DNA from: Hymenoscyphus infarciens
Lineage: Eukaryota; Ascomycota; Leotiomycetes; Helotiales; Helotiaceae
Assembly: GCA_001414345.1 (NCBI GenBank)
Contig: LLCB01000007.1
Coordinates: 394,378 to 458,377 of the forward strand
Direction: 5' to 3'
Length of the DNA: 64,000 nucleotides
Made by a program: the position numbers and the translations under genes. A model generated the notes under the pieces. That model had not been told where the DNA came from. It saw only the letters and a list, made by a program, of their open reading frames with translations, and made no database searches. Below are positions 46,930 to 58,769 of this stretch, piece after piece. Every line of letters starts with the position of its first letter. Position 1 is the first letter of the stretch.

Positions 46930-48150
46930 TTGATAGAGGTTGGCTTACTTGTAGATTACTAGACCTTTCTTTTTCTTTTCGGCGTCTAAAATTTTATACG
47001 CTTACTAGTATATTACTAGTAGGTTACTAATAAGTTACTTATAGTTAACTCGTAGAGTAAGCTATGAGTAAGTCGTGGGTTACTCGTAGGTTACTCGCTA
47101 TTTACTTATATATAAGCCGTAGATTACTTATAAGTAAGTCGTAGATAACTCGACGTTTACTAGATAGTCTATAGAAAAGATAGTCGATAAGAAGAAGAAA
47201 TTTAACCTCTTTATGAAAGTAAAGCGCTCTCTCTCTCTCTGTTTATAGTATTCTATACTATAGCCTAAACAGCCTTTGTTATGGTTTTGTAAAAAGGTTT
47301 TTAGTAGGTAAGTAGTACTTGGAAAGCAAAAATGTAATAATCTACTAAGCTAAAGAAAGAGCTTATAATTGATAAAAAACTTGGACTTTTTAGAGTAAGG
47401 AAAATAAGATTCTTTTTTTAAAAAATAATTTTTTTTTTTATAGACTTTCTCTTACTTCTTACTTCTTACTTCTTATCTCTTTTTTTATTTTTCTCTCTTT
47501 TTGGAATAGATAGATTCTTTTGAGTTTAAAGTTACTTTGAAAAGAAGGATTTTAAAAGTTAGCTATAAACGTATATATAGCGTTTTCGTTCTCTTAATCT
47601 ACTAAACACGCCTTTCTAAGCTAATTTAGTTATTCTTCTTCTAGTCTTACTTTTTACTCTTACTCTTCTCTTTCTAGCTAATTAAATCGCTTAATTCTCC
47701 TTTTCTATTCTAGTCTAAAGATTATTTAAAGCCTTTCTAGGCTTAGTAGACAAGTATACTAGGTAAGGCGTTTATTCTATAGGTTAATAAATTATAGGAT
47801 AGTCGATTACTAGCTATAGATCGCAATAATTAGCTTTCGTAATCTCTCTCCTCTCTCGTAAACGCCGACGGAGATAAGCTCTTATATCACTTTTATCGAT
47901 CCTAGCCTAGCTTACGTTCGCCTTTCTTAGCTATCTAACCTTTTTACTTCTTCTGTCTTATTCTATCCTCTCTCTCGAGCTTCGCTAAGCCTCGCCACTT
48001 CTACTAAATCTGGCTACTAGCCTTCCTTTGCCTAGCCTAGAAGAGTGGTTAGCCTAGATTAGCTAGTTCTTAGGCTAAGAAGAGGCTAGGAGAATGAAAA
48101 TGCTGAATATATATATAGGTCTAAGTATATAAGAGCTACCCTAGTTTTGT
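46930..48150. repeat. Second AT-rich RIP-like repeat block
   Basis: TA-rich sequence similar in texture to 1-3960, with repeated gttactyrtag/gtaagtcgtaga words between about 46990 and 47170, pyrimidine runs near 47440-47510, and no open frame. It is consistent with a RIP-mutated transposon relic. The edges are gradual. Confidence 0.7.
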
Positions 48151-49133
48151 CGACACTAGAGTCGAGCCGAGAAATACTTGTATTTCTCTAGATTAAATGC
48201 TACAAGTGGTTAGAAAGTATCTTCAGTGAATTAGCGTGGTAGTAGTTGGTGATTTTGAGCCAGAGGCTGCAAATCTACCCGTGGGCCGTCGAAGAAGGTA
48301 TGGATTATTTAAAAAAATGTGATATAAGCTTTTCTGAAAGGTCGAACCGTTTGCTTAAGGGAGAAGATTTCTAAAGTTTGGTGAATAATATTTTACTTTT
48401 CTGAATCAAAATAGAGCCCGAGTGGAGATTTGCGCGTTGAAGGTTGTCTTGCTGTATATACCTGTGCTTCTCTCTTGCTACGTCACCTCTTTTTGTAAAG
48501 AATTTTCTTCTCTGACACTTATAAGGTGTGAATTATTGGGTCATCGGGAGTAAGAAAGTAAGGAGATAAAGAGGCGATGTGATAGTGCTGTAGTGCGATG
48601 AGGGGGGAAGGGGGAAAGTGATGGAGCGGAGTCTCTTCTTCCACAAACATTTCTTATCTTTTGACATGTTGGCTTTCTCGGGCGATATGGAGAGACGGGT
48701 AAATTACATAAGCGGGAAAGCAAAACAAATTTCACTCTTTCTCCCTCTCCTTTCCTTTTGATATATATATTTTTACAGAGTAATTACAAGGGATGGTAGG
48801 AGAGTATGGGGATGCTATAAGAAGGTTCAAGTAATAGGTAATGTACGTGGATAGCGGAGGTACGAGATTCAGAAAGTCGAGATTTGAACTTTGGGACTTA
48901 GGATTTACGATTAAGTTATTGGTAAACGTGGCGTTTAGGACGCGGTACATAGTAACCGACGACAAAGCAAATTCCGTCCGGTGTCTCACTAACCAAATAG
49001 TCATTTCACAAAGAAAGTTTTTTCAGTCAATAAGAACAAGTTCATTGTGTTTCTACTTAGTGTTACTAAATTTTCCTTTCTACTAACATTCCCATTTGAG
49101 TCTTACAAGAAAAGATTCATCTACATCTGAACC
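48151..49133. other. Intergenic upstream of the SprT-like gene
   Basis: Mixed composition with an AT-rich patch near 48770. No domain-bearing frame. It should contain the promoter of the plus-strand gene at 49134. Confidence 0.45.
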
Positions 49134-50027
49134 ATGCAAAGATTAGTAAGGAAAGTAATCAACATGAACAGACTCACAGGAGTCTGGAGAAGTAGGGATC
49201 CCTATTTACCCCTTGAGCCTCATTACGAGCGTGCTTCAGATGGCACAGAAATCTTGGATTACTACGAGCTAAGTGTCGAAGAGGTACTTAAAGATAGACC
49301 CTCACACCCCCGAATCCTTGTGGATTGGGAGAGAAACCTCCATCCCCTCAAGAAGTTTTCGTACTGTGTTCTGGAAATAAGATCTTTCTTGAGTATTTCC
49401 CATCGCAATTCTCAGTTTACTCAGAAGGATGAAGCTATGCTTTCTTCAGCACTTCCCAAGGTTACTACGAAGGAGGAGTTGAAACTACTGTTGACTTCGT
49501 GGTTTGCTCTTTTTAACTCCTGGCTTTTTGGTGAGACCCTTTCGAGTACAGCTATAAGCGTTGTTGACGAAATAGGGCCCGGAATCTTTGGGGTCCATTT
49601 CAAAGACATCAAAACCCTCGGGTTTGCAGCTCGTAGCGATACGTCACACTTTTCTGGAAGTCCGGAGGAGTTCAAACTTGGCATTCTGTTACATGAGATG
49701 CTTCACGCTTTCATATTTCAATACTCCTGTCAGAAGGAATGCTGCAATGTTCTTTATCATCCTGCCTTGGGTGGATGCGATTCAGGCCATGGTCCTGCTT
49801 GGGCGAATAGCATCGTAGGACAAGCTGTAAGCTGGAAGGTGGAGGTAGGTATGCGTGGAAGTGTGGCAGAATCTATGTGTCTAGACGGATGGCAGCCCAA
49901 CAAGAGGCAGCTGGAGTTCTGGGGATTGGATCCTAGTATTTGGTTCCACATCGAAAACTGGGACAGCAGACGAAATGGATTCTTGGCTGCGTATAACACG
50001 ATGCAGGCTGAAAACAACACCAACTGA
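49134..50027 (+). CDS. SprT-like metallopeptidase-fold protein (297 aa)
   Basis: Single-exon gene. Residues about 115-225 match the SprT-like zinc-protease pattern: a helix ending in LLTSWFALFNSWLFG, the zinc motif HEMLH at 187-191 (LGILLHEMLHAFIFQYSC), then CDSGHGPAWANSI supplying the third ligand H219. This arrangement (HExxH plus GHG-x-x-W) is that of SprT/Spartan-type proteins; Spartan and Wss1 relatives cleave DNA-protein crosslinks. The N-terminal 110 residues and C-terminal 60 residues have no recognisable domain, and there is no UBZ, SHP or PIP motif that I can see, so a Spartan-like DNA-repair role is not demonstrated. Fungal genomes commonly carry lineage-specific SprT-like proteins of unknown function. 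No signal peptide. Confidence 0.8.
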   Translation: MQRLVRKVINMNRLTGVWRSRDPYLPLEPHYERASDGTEILDYYELSVEEVLKDRPSHPRILVDWERNLHPLKKFSYCVLEIRSFLSISHRNSQFTQKDEAMLSSALPKVTTKEELKLLLTSWFALFNSWLFGETLSSTAISVVDEIGPGIFGVHFKDIKTLGFAARSDTSHFSGSPEEFKLGILLHEMLHAFIFQYSCQKECCNVLYHPALGGCDSGHGPAWANSIVGQAVSWKVEVGMRGSVAESMCLDGWQPNKRQLEFWGLDPSIWFHIENWDSRRNGFLAAYNTMQAENNTN

Positions 50028-51720
50028 AACCATACTCAGCTGGATAATTTCGCTTAAATATTGAACTGCTAATAAAATGAGATATTTGAAGGCGATGTAG
50101 TTGCCCTAACCAGTGTGAACATACTAATGAATCAGCTGTCTTTCCTTTGAAGTAAAAGTACGGGAGCAAAGTAAAAAACATGTACTATTGATCGATCCCA
50201 TTGGCGCAAGCCAGATTCAGGCACGGGTGTGACTACTACCCCCTTAACACAACCTCCTTTTTAGATGTAGTGATAGAAGATAGCTAAGGAGATAGATCAG
50301 GATCGGAAGAAAAGTCACTCTTCTATAATTTTACTCATGACGGGACCTGTTACCCCAAAACGTGACTAGTTGACCGTAAACCAATTTCAGTCAAGTAAGC
50401 AGCTTGGGTTGTTTCCAAAAAAAAAAAGGGGGGGAATTCAAGTAGAATAGAGTGTTTTAAGTCATTATTTTAAAAAGAGTATCAGGGCCCAGCATACTGT
50501 TTCCTAATATCTATTTTCGTGATTGTTGATAGGGGCGTCCGTAACGAGTAAGCTATAAATATTCAAGTAAGCCAGGATTTGTTTAGGTGGCCAAAACGAG
50601 AGTTGCAAGTGAGCCAACAACTGTCAAGTAATCCAACCACTGTCAAATAAGCCAGTAACTGTCAAGTAAGCCAGGCTTACTTGGGGGCCAAAAGAGGTTA
50701 AAGTAAAAAGCAGTTTTTGGTAAAGCCTTGGGTATGTGGCGAAAATCAATTTATTATCGGCACAACTTTAATCCTTGGGATGAATGAATTACACGACCCG
50801 AATTCCCGAAGATGTCTCCACATGTGTTTAAGGTTAAACTTCCTCTCATCACAGTCCCCATCTTTTTTTCAACATCAAACGACGGACAGCATTACTACCT
50901 GTGGTTTTTGAACCTCCTCGTCGTGGGTTGATGGGGTGTTGTTGATGGAATGCAAGTGCATTTGGAATTGGCGCCGTTTCTTTCTCGTATTGGTGGGGAG
51001 CTGATTGGACGGGAGACTTGTTATGTAGGCTGTATTTGGGCAGTTTCTTCCAGACGTCTGGCTCTTTTTTTCTTTATGTAATATTTGGTCTGTTTTCCTT
51101 TACGGACGAGCTCATTCGAGACAGGAGAGCAGTTCGCCCCTTGGGTGCAAGATTTCTGGTTCAGAAATGCCAAATTCCGTTCTTGGCTCTCTTGGAGTAA
51201 CGTTTCCAACCAAATCAGGGAATGATTGCATCATATGATCATTTATCTTTATATTGTTTGTTGTTTCTAAATGACTTGGCTTTATTTTTGCTTTATCCCC
51301 ATATTGGATTTTTCTTGTGGCGGACCGTTGACACCGTTTTTTGAGATTAGCCAAATGGGGTGTTTGAGCGGAAAGATTGGATTGGGTAAATGATTGGGTG
51401 AAATTGGTCGTTTGGGTTTATCAAGTACCCCAGATGGGGCATAAGTACCCCACATTTTTGCACAGCAGCTGCGATACGATACGTTTTTTTTGGGCTTGGT
51501 TATCCTTGTCCTTGTTGAAATGTGGGGAGAGATGATTTGTCTGGTGACTTGTTAGTATGATGGGTTAATTGAAGAGGGAGTGGGAGAGGATATAAGGAAT
51601 GAGAGTGACTACCAGTTCCTTTTTTGATCTTGATCTTGGCGTGCTCATATCGTTTTTCTGTTCTCGTCTTGTCTCGCTTCAGAAAATCTTCACGATACTT
51701 TTTGGCTAAGATCCGACAAG
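50028..51720. other. Intergenic between SprT-like gene and LPMO
   Basis: About 1.7 kb without a supported gene. It contains a homopolymer pair (poly-A then poly-G near 50418), the 19-bp tandem repeat at 50604-50675, a twice-repeated taccccaga/taccccaca word near 51426-51453, and T-rich stretches before the LPMO start, which fits a promoter and 5' leader. Confidence 0.45.
50604..50675. repeat. Tandem repeat, 19-bp unit
   Basis: Four successive units of the type tgtcaagtaagccagtaac, with substitutions in each. A caagtaagccagg copy also occurs about 40 bp upstream. Non-coding. Confidence 0.75.
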
Positions 51721-52919
51721 ATGAAGTATTCTTTGAATTTAGTTGGTCTTTTGACTGTGGCGACGACTGTAGTTGCCCACTCTACTTTCCAGGATCTTTG
51801 GGTTGGGAGGTTTGTTTTCCCCTCCTGATTTCTGTCTCTTGTTTGGGTGCTTGTCTGAATTGAGGAGAGAACATTAAGGGGATATCGATGCTGATAGTGT
51901 TCTAGTGTTGATCAAGCTACTACTTGTGCTCGTCTACCACTTAGCAACAGTCCAGTAACGAGTGTTACTTCGAATGATATACGATGTAATGCTGGGACCA
52001 AGGCTGCTGCTTCTACTTGTTCTGTTCCTGGTACGTTTCCTGTCCCTCCCCCCGGGAAAACCCTTAGACCAATCGTCAACTAACACATCTTCCCAACAGC
52101 CGGAAGTCAAATCACAGTCGAAATGCACGCCCAGCCCAACGATCGTGCCTGCACCAAAGAAGCGATTGGAGGAAATCATTTTGGTCCTGTTTTGGTTTAT
52201 ATGTCCAAGGTTACCAGCGCTGCGAGTGATCCAGGAAGCGCGAATTGGTTCAAAATCAGTGAGGAGGGATATAATCCTAGTACCAAGAAGTGGGGAACTG
52301 TAAGTTCTTCTCTTGCTCCTTTCCCCTCCTTCAATTTTCCTATCGTCTTAGGCGATCCAGCCTTCGCTTATCACGAAAAGAGGAAAGGAGCAGTATTAAT
52401 TTATGTTGAATAAGAACAAGTACTGATAATGAAACCAAAAGGATTCTCTCAACTCCAACTGCGGAAAGCGAGTTGTCACTGTCCCTGCTAGTCTCGCACC
52501 AGGCGACTATCTCGTCCGAGCCGAAGCCATTGCCCTTCATGCTGCAGCTTCGGTCGGAGGTGCTCAGTTCTATATGACTTGTTATCAAGTCACTGTTACT
52601 GGTTCTGGAACTGCCAATCCTCCTGGTGTTCAATTTCCTGTAAGTTCTTGCCCCCTACTTTCTCTTCATTTTCATAGAAGTCGATTCTGCGAGGATGTGG
52701 GTGTGTCTGGTGTGAAAGTTGTTTGGTATGAAGGATGAAGGGTGTCTGAGGTGTGATATTGGGATGCCAAGATGATGGGAACCCAGCCGTTGAAATAACA
52801 AAAGCTAATATTTTTGAAAATAGGGTGCTTATAAAGCTACTGATCCGGGAATCCAAATTAACATCTATGGCACAATTACGGACTACAAGATTCCAGGTCC
52901 AGCTGTTTGGACTGGTTAG
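51721..52919 (+). CDS. AA9 family lytic polysaccharide monooxygenase (235 aa)
   Basis: Secreted copper enzyme that oxidatively cleaves cellulose and related glucans. Exons are 51721-51809, 51906-52030, 52100-52299, 52442-52639 and 52824-52919 (236 codons, all phases agree). A 19-residue signal peptide ([19 protein letters not shown]) is followed directly by H20, the N-terminal histidine of the copper histidine brace. [10 protein letters not shown] contains the second brace histidine, and the axial tyrosine region is [11 protein letters not shown] with the preceding conserved Gln. Cysteines TTCARL, STCSV, RACTK, SNCGK and MTCYQ fit the usual disulfides. The protein ends [11 protein letters not shown], the standard AA9 C-terminus, with no CBM1 or linker, so it is a single-domain enzyme. 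Part of a local group with a GH71 enzyme. Confidence 0.95.
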
Positions 52920-53163
52920 AGGTCGGGTCTCACAAGAAATGAAGTTATGACATGATCATATTTGAGAAATGAGGAAGGGGATTTGGTGGAAGGGGGGAGG
53001 GGGGTCGTGTTGATATTTTGGTTGAGAGTTTTTTGTATATACATTCCTTTTCTGATGTGTAAATGAATATTTCGGATGAGAGTCATGGATACTATGATTT
53101 AAATGCTCCCGTGAGTGATATGAAGTGCCTGAAGGATGAATATATTTTCTCCTCATTACGCAC

Positions 53164-53787
53164 ATGGCGACAGCAAAGGATTTATCCCCAAACAACAAGC
53201 GTTCGGCAGACAGCTATATTTTGGAAAGGTACATTACAAAAAATCGGACTCACTTTACTGCCATTGGACAAACCAGCTACAATGATGCTTCTAATCATAA
53301 CCTGTTTTCCAATCTATTAATTTCCGATTTTCTCCAAAAGAGGCTTGAGAGGGCCCAGTCATGGCCTCAGTTTTACTCCACTTGGGCTTCGGAAAAGGCA
53401 ACATGCCGAGAGAGGTGGAAGAAGACGCTGCGAAATATTGAAGAGCTAAGTAAGGCTTCTGGGGAACCCAGGAGCTCCGTGATTCAACCTCCAATTGTGG
53501 AATTTATTGATCTGCTTGCTTTTGACATGCACATACCAGAAGGGGTGTATCACTGCCGGGTTCTAGTTGATCGCCCAGGCCATTACAAAAGGACGACGGA
53601 AGCTTGGGCTGGATTGAGGGAGACGACAACACAAGGGTTGGTGTATATTCTCATTTACTGCAACTCAAACTCAGCGGTGATGATTTCGCACATGCAACCA
53701 TTTTTTCTTGAGTGGAAGCGAGGGATGGAGGAGAGGGGGGAGGGGGTTCCTGAGTGTATTTTATTGCTAGTAAGAATGCGAAGATAA
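53164..53787 (+). CDS. Hypothetical protein (207 aa)
   Basis: Single-exon frame starting MATAKDLSPNNKRSAD with an A at -3. The sequence is protein-like: amphipathic helices (LISDFLQKRLERAQSWPQFYSTW, TCRERWKKTLRNIEEL) followed by a mixed region with a hydrophobic strand (GLVYILIYCNSNSAVM). No signal peptide, clear membrane helix or known motif. It lies 245 bp downstream of the LPMO gene and converges on the surface-protein gene at 53978. Function unknown. Confidence 0.6.
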   Translation: MATAKDLSPNNKRSADSYILERYITKNRTHFTAIGQTSYNDASNHNLFSNLLISDFLQKRLERAQSWPQFYSTWASEKATCRERWKKTLRNIEELSKASGEPRSSVIQPPIVEFIDLLAFDMHIPEGVYHCRVLVDRPGHYKRTTEAWAGLRETTTQGLVYILIYCNSNSAVMISHMQPFFLEWKRGMEERGEGVPECILLLVRMRR

Positions 53788-53977
53788 TTGGAAACGACTT
53801 CTTTATTGTAAGCCTGACATCATTTATATTCCAGTAATTACCAAAATAAGAATTTCAACCGTAGGAGCCCAGGTTCCAAATTCATCATACATTAAATTTC
53901 ACGGTATATAAAGCGAGGATCACCCAAAAGTGTGACAAACACAGCCATCATATTAAAACAATCTTTAACATTCTCTC

Positions 53978-55303
53978 TCAATGTCTTCCCTCATTCTGCC
54001 ATTGATAAACTCGGGACGATACAATCGAGTCTTCCGTCGGGACATCCAATTCCGCAGGAAGGTCACCATTCCTTCCGTATGTATTCCCAGGCATTTCCTT
54101 CGCCTCCAGAGGCTGATTACTCAATTTAGCTTTCGTCCCATCTCGTCCGGCAGTGGCTCTGTTGTAGTTTCGGTTCCGCACCCAGAAGAATAATCCAAGT
54201 GCAACTAAAGCGATGAATCCCAGAGACACACCCACCCCAACACCAGCTTTTGCGCCAGCAGAGAGACCCGAGGGTTTGGTAGAATCAATCGATGTGGGTG
54301 GTGATGAAGCAGTTGGAGTTGGGGCGGTTGCGCCCGCTGGAGGTGTCGCTGTTGAGGAGATTCCGGTGTTTATTTCTCCACTTTTGAATTTGACGATGAG
54401 GGGTTCGGCAAATAATTTGCCATTGTAGGCTGGTATTGTGGTCGTTACCGAATAAGATGTGCTTGTAGGCCATGTGCTATAAGAAACAGAGCCACTCGTG
54501 GTGGTGGAAATCGAAGAGGAAGTGTTGTAGAATGAGGTGGAATTGTAAGTGAATGTTAGAAACCCACTCGTTACATTGCCACTGCACATTCCAATAGTGG
54601 AACCCGATGTTGTAAGTTGACCATACCCCGTAGCACTCCTGTGACACATCGGTAAGCTTATCGAATTTGAGATTTAATACTCCTTTCTGCTTACTGTGGA
54701 CAACAGTAATGCGTTGTAACATCCCCATATATACTCTTCGCAGAAGCAGGCCAACCACTCGGACAAATCCCCGGACTGAATGCAGTAGGAGGAGAAGTAC
54801 AATTTCGACAAGCCGCCGCTGTTAAAGCAGGTGCGCAACCAGTAACCGTAAAATTCCTTGTTAATTCAACGTAAACAAAGGATTGCGAAGAGACCGGAGT
54901 CCAAAAGTTGGCACAACTTGAAGGCTCCGCCCAGCTCGTTGTCAAAACAGGGGTAGTAGAACAGGCTGTTGAGCAAAATCTCGCAAAGCTTATCTGAGCA
55001 GAATCAGGTCCAGGCCCAGAAGAGTTTCCTACATTCCGTTCGAGAATCTCTTCGCGCAAATTTAGGATTGCAAACTCCTAGAGATACTCAAGTAAGGCAA
55101 CGTTCGATGTAACTATGACTAACCATACTAGGATATGACATGCTACAACGAGGCTGCGCTAGCATCGAAAGGGGGCACTTTTGGCTATCGCTCATGCATG
55201 CCAACACTGTGGCGGTGGCACAGTCGCTCAAGTGGCTGGTTGATTTGAGATGTAAAAAGCAAATACGAGTTCAGTATAAGCCATGAGGAAGTTACATCGG
55301 CAT
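53978..55303 (-). CDS. Ser/Thr-rich single-pass membrane protein of the fungal cell-surface type
   Basis: Minus-strand exons 55077-54695 and 54638-53978 are well supported (56-bp intron, CA^GTAAGC..CACAG, joining CCPQ to SATGYG). Two upstream exons, 55303-55296 and 55235-55124, are tentative but keep phase and give 387 aa in total. The extracellular part is Cys-rich (CSTACS, CAPALTAAACRNC, CCPQ, GMCSGN) followed by a Ser/Thr-rich, probably O-glycosylated stretch. One transmembrane helix (GVGVGVSLGFIALVALGLFFW) is followed by basic RNRNYNR and an about 55-residue cytosolic tail. This layout (ectodomain, STP-rich stalk, single TM, basic stop-transfer) resembles fungal Mid2/WSC-like surface proteins. 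No standard signal peptide is evident in the tentative N-terminus, so the true 5' end may differ. Confidence 0.65.
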
Positions 55304-56260
55304 TCTCTTAGAAGTATCACGAGCGAATTGTGAAGTTTAAGTGAAGTGTGTGGCGACAGAAAAGAGAGGAGCGTAAAATAAGCGAGATAGATTGACTGTA
55401 GAAACGGTGGTCTTCCACCCTTTAGATGACTACAGGGCTGGGAAAATCAGACCAACAATTTTAGAAAGCTAGAAGAATCAAAGTTGTACTCACCCCAAAT
55501 ATCATTATAACAATTCAAGAGAGATGGGGGACTATAGACTACACTCACACTTCATGTAGCCTTTGGCGATGTGGCTAGAATCCGAAAGTAAACTCAAAAG
55601 TTTGTAACATTCAATGGCCTCCATTCAATGGCCTCCATGAAAACCCGTCAAAAGCTGTCATCGACCCCAAGTAAGCTCGCGACGGACATCAAAAGTGTCA
55701 GTAAATACTCCGTACTTCAGGTTCGTACCTGCCTACCCAGCCCTCGTTGTTCTAACGTCCTAGGGTAATTAAAACAGATTATCCACACTGGGAACAATTC
55801 GAGGCTATTAGTCCTGGTGTTTTTGGACAAACGAATTCCAAAGTAATACTAAGGAGTTTCCACAACTGGGTCGCGAATAACATCCACCGCGAGGTAAGGT
55901 ATTTGGCTGAAAGTTCTTTGGAACCGACACCTCTTGTTTCACGATTCTGCGCTGGCATTCCTCTGTCTGCTCTTCGCGGAGATTTGTATCCGTTCCACTC
56001 GAGCTCATGCTCGTAGTTGTTGCTCAGAACAGCCTGCACTTAGTACTCAAAACCTCAAAACTAAGACTCGGGTTACTTACCCCTCCCAGAAATTCAACAC
56101 GCTAGAATGAAAAGAAATGGATCAGATTTTAATTCCATGCGAAAAAAAAAATAGAATTGCTCTGCAATGCTCCGACGGGTAAAATTACACAAAAATAAAT
56201 ATTTACAGAAGAACGAAAACATTTCCCGCATCTCGAGATCCCAAAACATCATCCAAGGAG
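55304..56260. other. Intergenic upstream of surface protein, downstream of GH71
   Basis: No supported gene. An almost exact 15-bp direct duplication (caatggcctccat) occurs at about 55612-55637. A minus frame at 55779-56039 has no domain and no exon partner. Between 56094 and 56260 lies AT-rich 3' flank of the glucanase. Confidence 0.45.
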
Positions 56261-57996
56261 TTAGGCCAATGCAACAACTTGGAAGTTGAAGTTGCAAAGT
56301 TGAGCTTGGTTCGTAACCTATATCCAAAGTCAGTACTGCATTCCTCAAACTCCTCAAAACATCAAGAAGATGAAAACTCACAGCAATCTTCCCGCTTCCA
56401 GCAACCACCGAATTCCCAGCAGAATTAACTACCTTAACAGAAACACCCCCAGCAGTCATTCCCAGAAACGAGAAGCTATTGTAACCAGCATTTAAAGCTT
56501 GGGTACCAAGAGTCTTGGTACCACTTGTTGCGACAGCACTAAGACCCGTTTGTCCAGCTGCGACGAGTACGACTCCCTATTATCTATTAGCACCGCTACT
56601 GTTGAGAGAGAGAGGAAGACCGGGGAGCTTACAGAAACACGATCTTCAACGGTTTTAATTCCATCGGGGGCACCAAGAGAATCAGTGGGACAAGTCTATC
56701 CAAAAGTCAGCATTGAGAAATGGACAAGTACACCAAGAAAATCACTCACCCCAGCAGCAAGTAAAGTATGATGCCAAAAAGTCCCCTGAACACTCTTCCC
56801 ATTCGTCGGCACCATCCCACTTGTCGTAGCATCCCCCCTCTTATACGCCTTGATAAAAGCCGGTAAGATCTGCCAATAACCTGTGTGATCATAGTCCTTA
56901 GTATAACTCCCAATATTCGAAGTAGATAATGGTTCAGGCCACGAATTACCCATGTAATGGGATTCTCCGGCATCATTCCAGGTGATCAACTCGATGAAAT
57001 CGGGTTGCATAGAAAGCACTTGACCGAATCTCTTTTCGAGGTTCTGCTCTCCGCGACGGTACCAGTTGTTGGATTTATCAAGGTGTTTGAACTGCAGGGG
57101 AGAGACGCCCATCATGAAGGTCTTTTGGGAGGCGCGGGCTGCTGTGAGGAGAGTTTTGTCGGTTGTGGTTGGGACTTCTACAACTCCATCTACTTGATGG
57201 GGCCAGGCACCGTCCCAATTCATTGCACTGTGATGTTGTTAGTAGGTCATGTAGGAGAAAGGAGAGAGTATACATACCCATCGACAGTTGGAAATTTACT
57301 GGTAAAGTAATCCGCGGTGATAGTTGTATCCTGGAATGCAGGAACGAAATAGATTGGTTTATTGGCTGCAGACATGACTTGTTGTAATTGGACTTTCCAT
57401 CCTTCGTTCACAGATGCCTTTCCGAATGTGAAAGAGTCCGCTCCACCATTGAAAGTCGTAACCATTGGTTTCTAGAAGTTGGAGGAGTCAGTATTTGCCT
57501 ACCAAGAAATGTCTCGGGATACGGCACAAGATAAATGCTAGGATTCAGGAGTGATTCAAGAGAAAGAAAGTGGGAAAACCGTATCCCCAACACCTACGTT
57601 GTTGTAGTGGTAATAAGCTGGGTGATCAACGTAATTGAGCAAGTACGCCGTGAACTTATTAGGATTATCAAACCCCTTCATGTCGAAAGAAAAGAAGAGC
57701 TTGAAATTGTTCTCTTTAGCATATTTGAAGAGATTGGTAACAGTTCCAGTCGCCCAAGTCTCGGTAACCGTGTCGACATTGAGGATAAAGGCATCTACAC
57801 CGAGAGCTTTCGCATCTTTAACATCTTTTTCGCAATGAGGAGCTGTGATTTCCCCGATCATGTAATGAAAAAAGACTGGCTTGCCGGTCGTTGCACGAAT
57901 TGCTTTTGTGGAAAGGTCTTGGGAAATTGCAGCTGCTGAAGCAAATCCCGATGCTGTAAGGTAGCAAGACAACGATAGAATGCGCGAAAAATACAT
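56261..57996 (-). CDS. GH71 alpha-1,3-glucanase (mutanase-type), secreted (467 aa)
   Basis: Endo-acting hydrolase of alpha-1,3-glucan, a fungal cell-wall polysaccharide. Six exons on the minus strand are predicted: 57996-57580, 57471-57278, 57227-56750, 56695-56633, 56576-56382 and 56317-56261. Introns are 108, 50, 54, 56 and 64 bp, and the lengths sum to 468 codons. A signal peptide covers about residues 1-22 (MYFSRILSLSCYLTASGFASA). The GH71 fold is recognisable from KPVFFHYMIG near the start, FKLFFSFDMKGF, DHPAYYHYNN, the spliced GAMNWDGAWP block, and the hallmark ELITWNDAGESHYMG. The C-terminal about 100 residues form a small beta-rich accessory region (GVVLVAAGQTGLSAVATSG) ending QLCNFNFQVVALA. 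No GPI signal or CBM24-like cysteine module was recognised. Likely used in cell separation, autolysis or mycoparasitism. Confidence 0.92.
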
Positions 57997-58769
57997 GCTG
58001 GGCGTTCTTCAAAATTGGAAAATTAAGTGTTGATGAACCATTATACGAGGGACATGACCTTGTTATATTAGAATTTCCATTCAGAATCCTGCCAGCCGGG
58101 AGCAGTCTTATGGTCGTAAAGCCTTACTCCACTAATAAACTGATCCGTGTGCTACGTACAGAGTCCCATCACAGATTATTGGAATTTAAAATGCGGCTGT
58201 AAGCACCTTCTCGTAGCCAAGATTGTTTGTGGAGAAGAAATCTACGCATCTGACTGGCTAGTGGCAGTGGACACGAAGGATCGTGGGATGAAACGAAGCG
58301 AAGGATTTGTCGATCTCCTTTCACGCAGAGCCTCTGGCCCAACTAAATAGCCCCCAAACCCAGTTACACGACAAATACGGAATGAGACACGGAAAACAAT
58401 AAAAACACAGCCTGTTCTGTAGAACTCATGATGGATTTGAACTTCAATCATGAGTTAAGGTCGATCCAAAGGTTCCCCTTGGGAAATGTGCTACAAGCCT
58501 GAACTTGAAGTGATTTATTTCGAAATCAGTAAAAGAAAAGCTTTGAAATCACAAACCATAGTAAGATATAAAAAATAATTGCAACTCAATGAATTATTAT
58601 GCCTATTGATCCTTGCCCACACACGTTTTGCTCTTCAATTTCAGGATAGGTCCCCAAGTTATAGATCAAATGGAAAGGGGGTGGGCAGAGGGGTAGAGGG
58701 TACAAAACACTAAGCTTTAAAAGGGTATCATTTCTCTCGATCGTCCCACTTACCAGCAAGGCAGACTTT
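57997..58769. other. Intergenic: GH71 promoter and PRCC gene 3' flank
   Basis: Contains short AT-rich patches and a palindromic aactcatgatggatttgaac...catgagtt pair near 58425-58455. No gene supported. Confidence 0.45.

Noticed and set aside
55779..56039. 86-codon minus frame downstream of the glucanase
   Set aside because: It lies beyond the stop of the well-supported last GH71 exon and has no domain or splice link.
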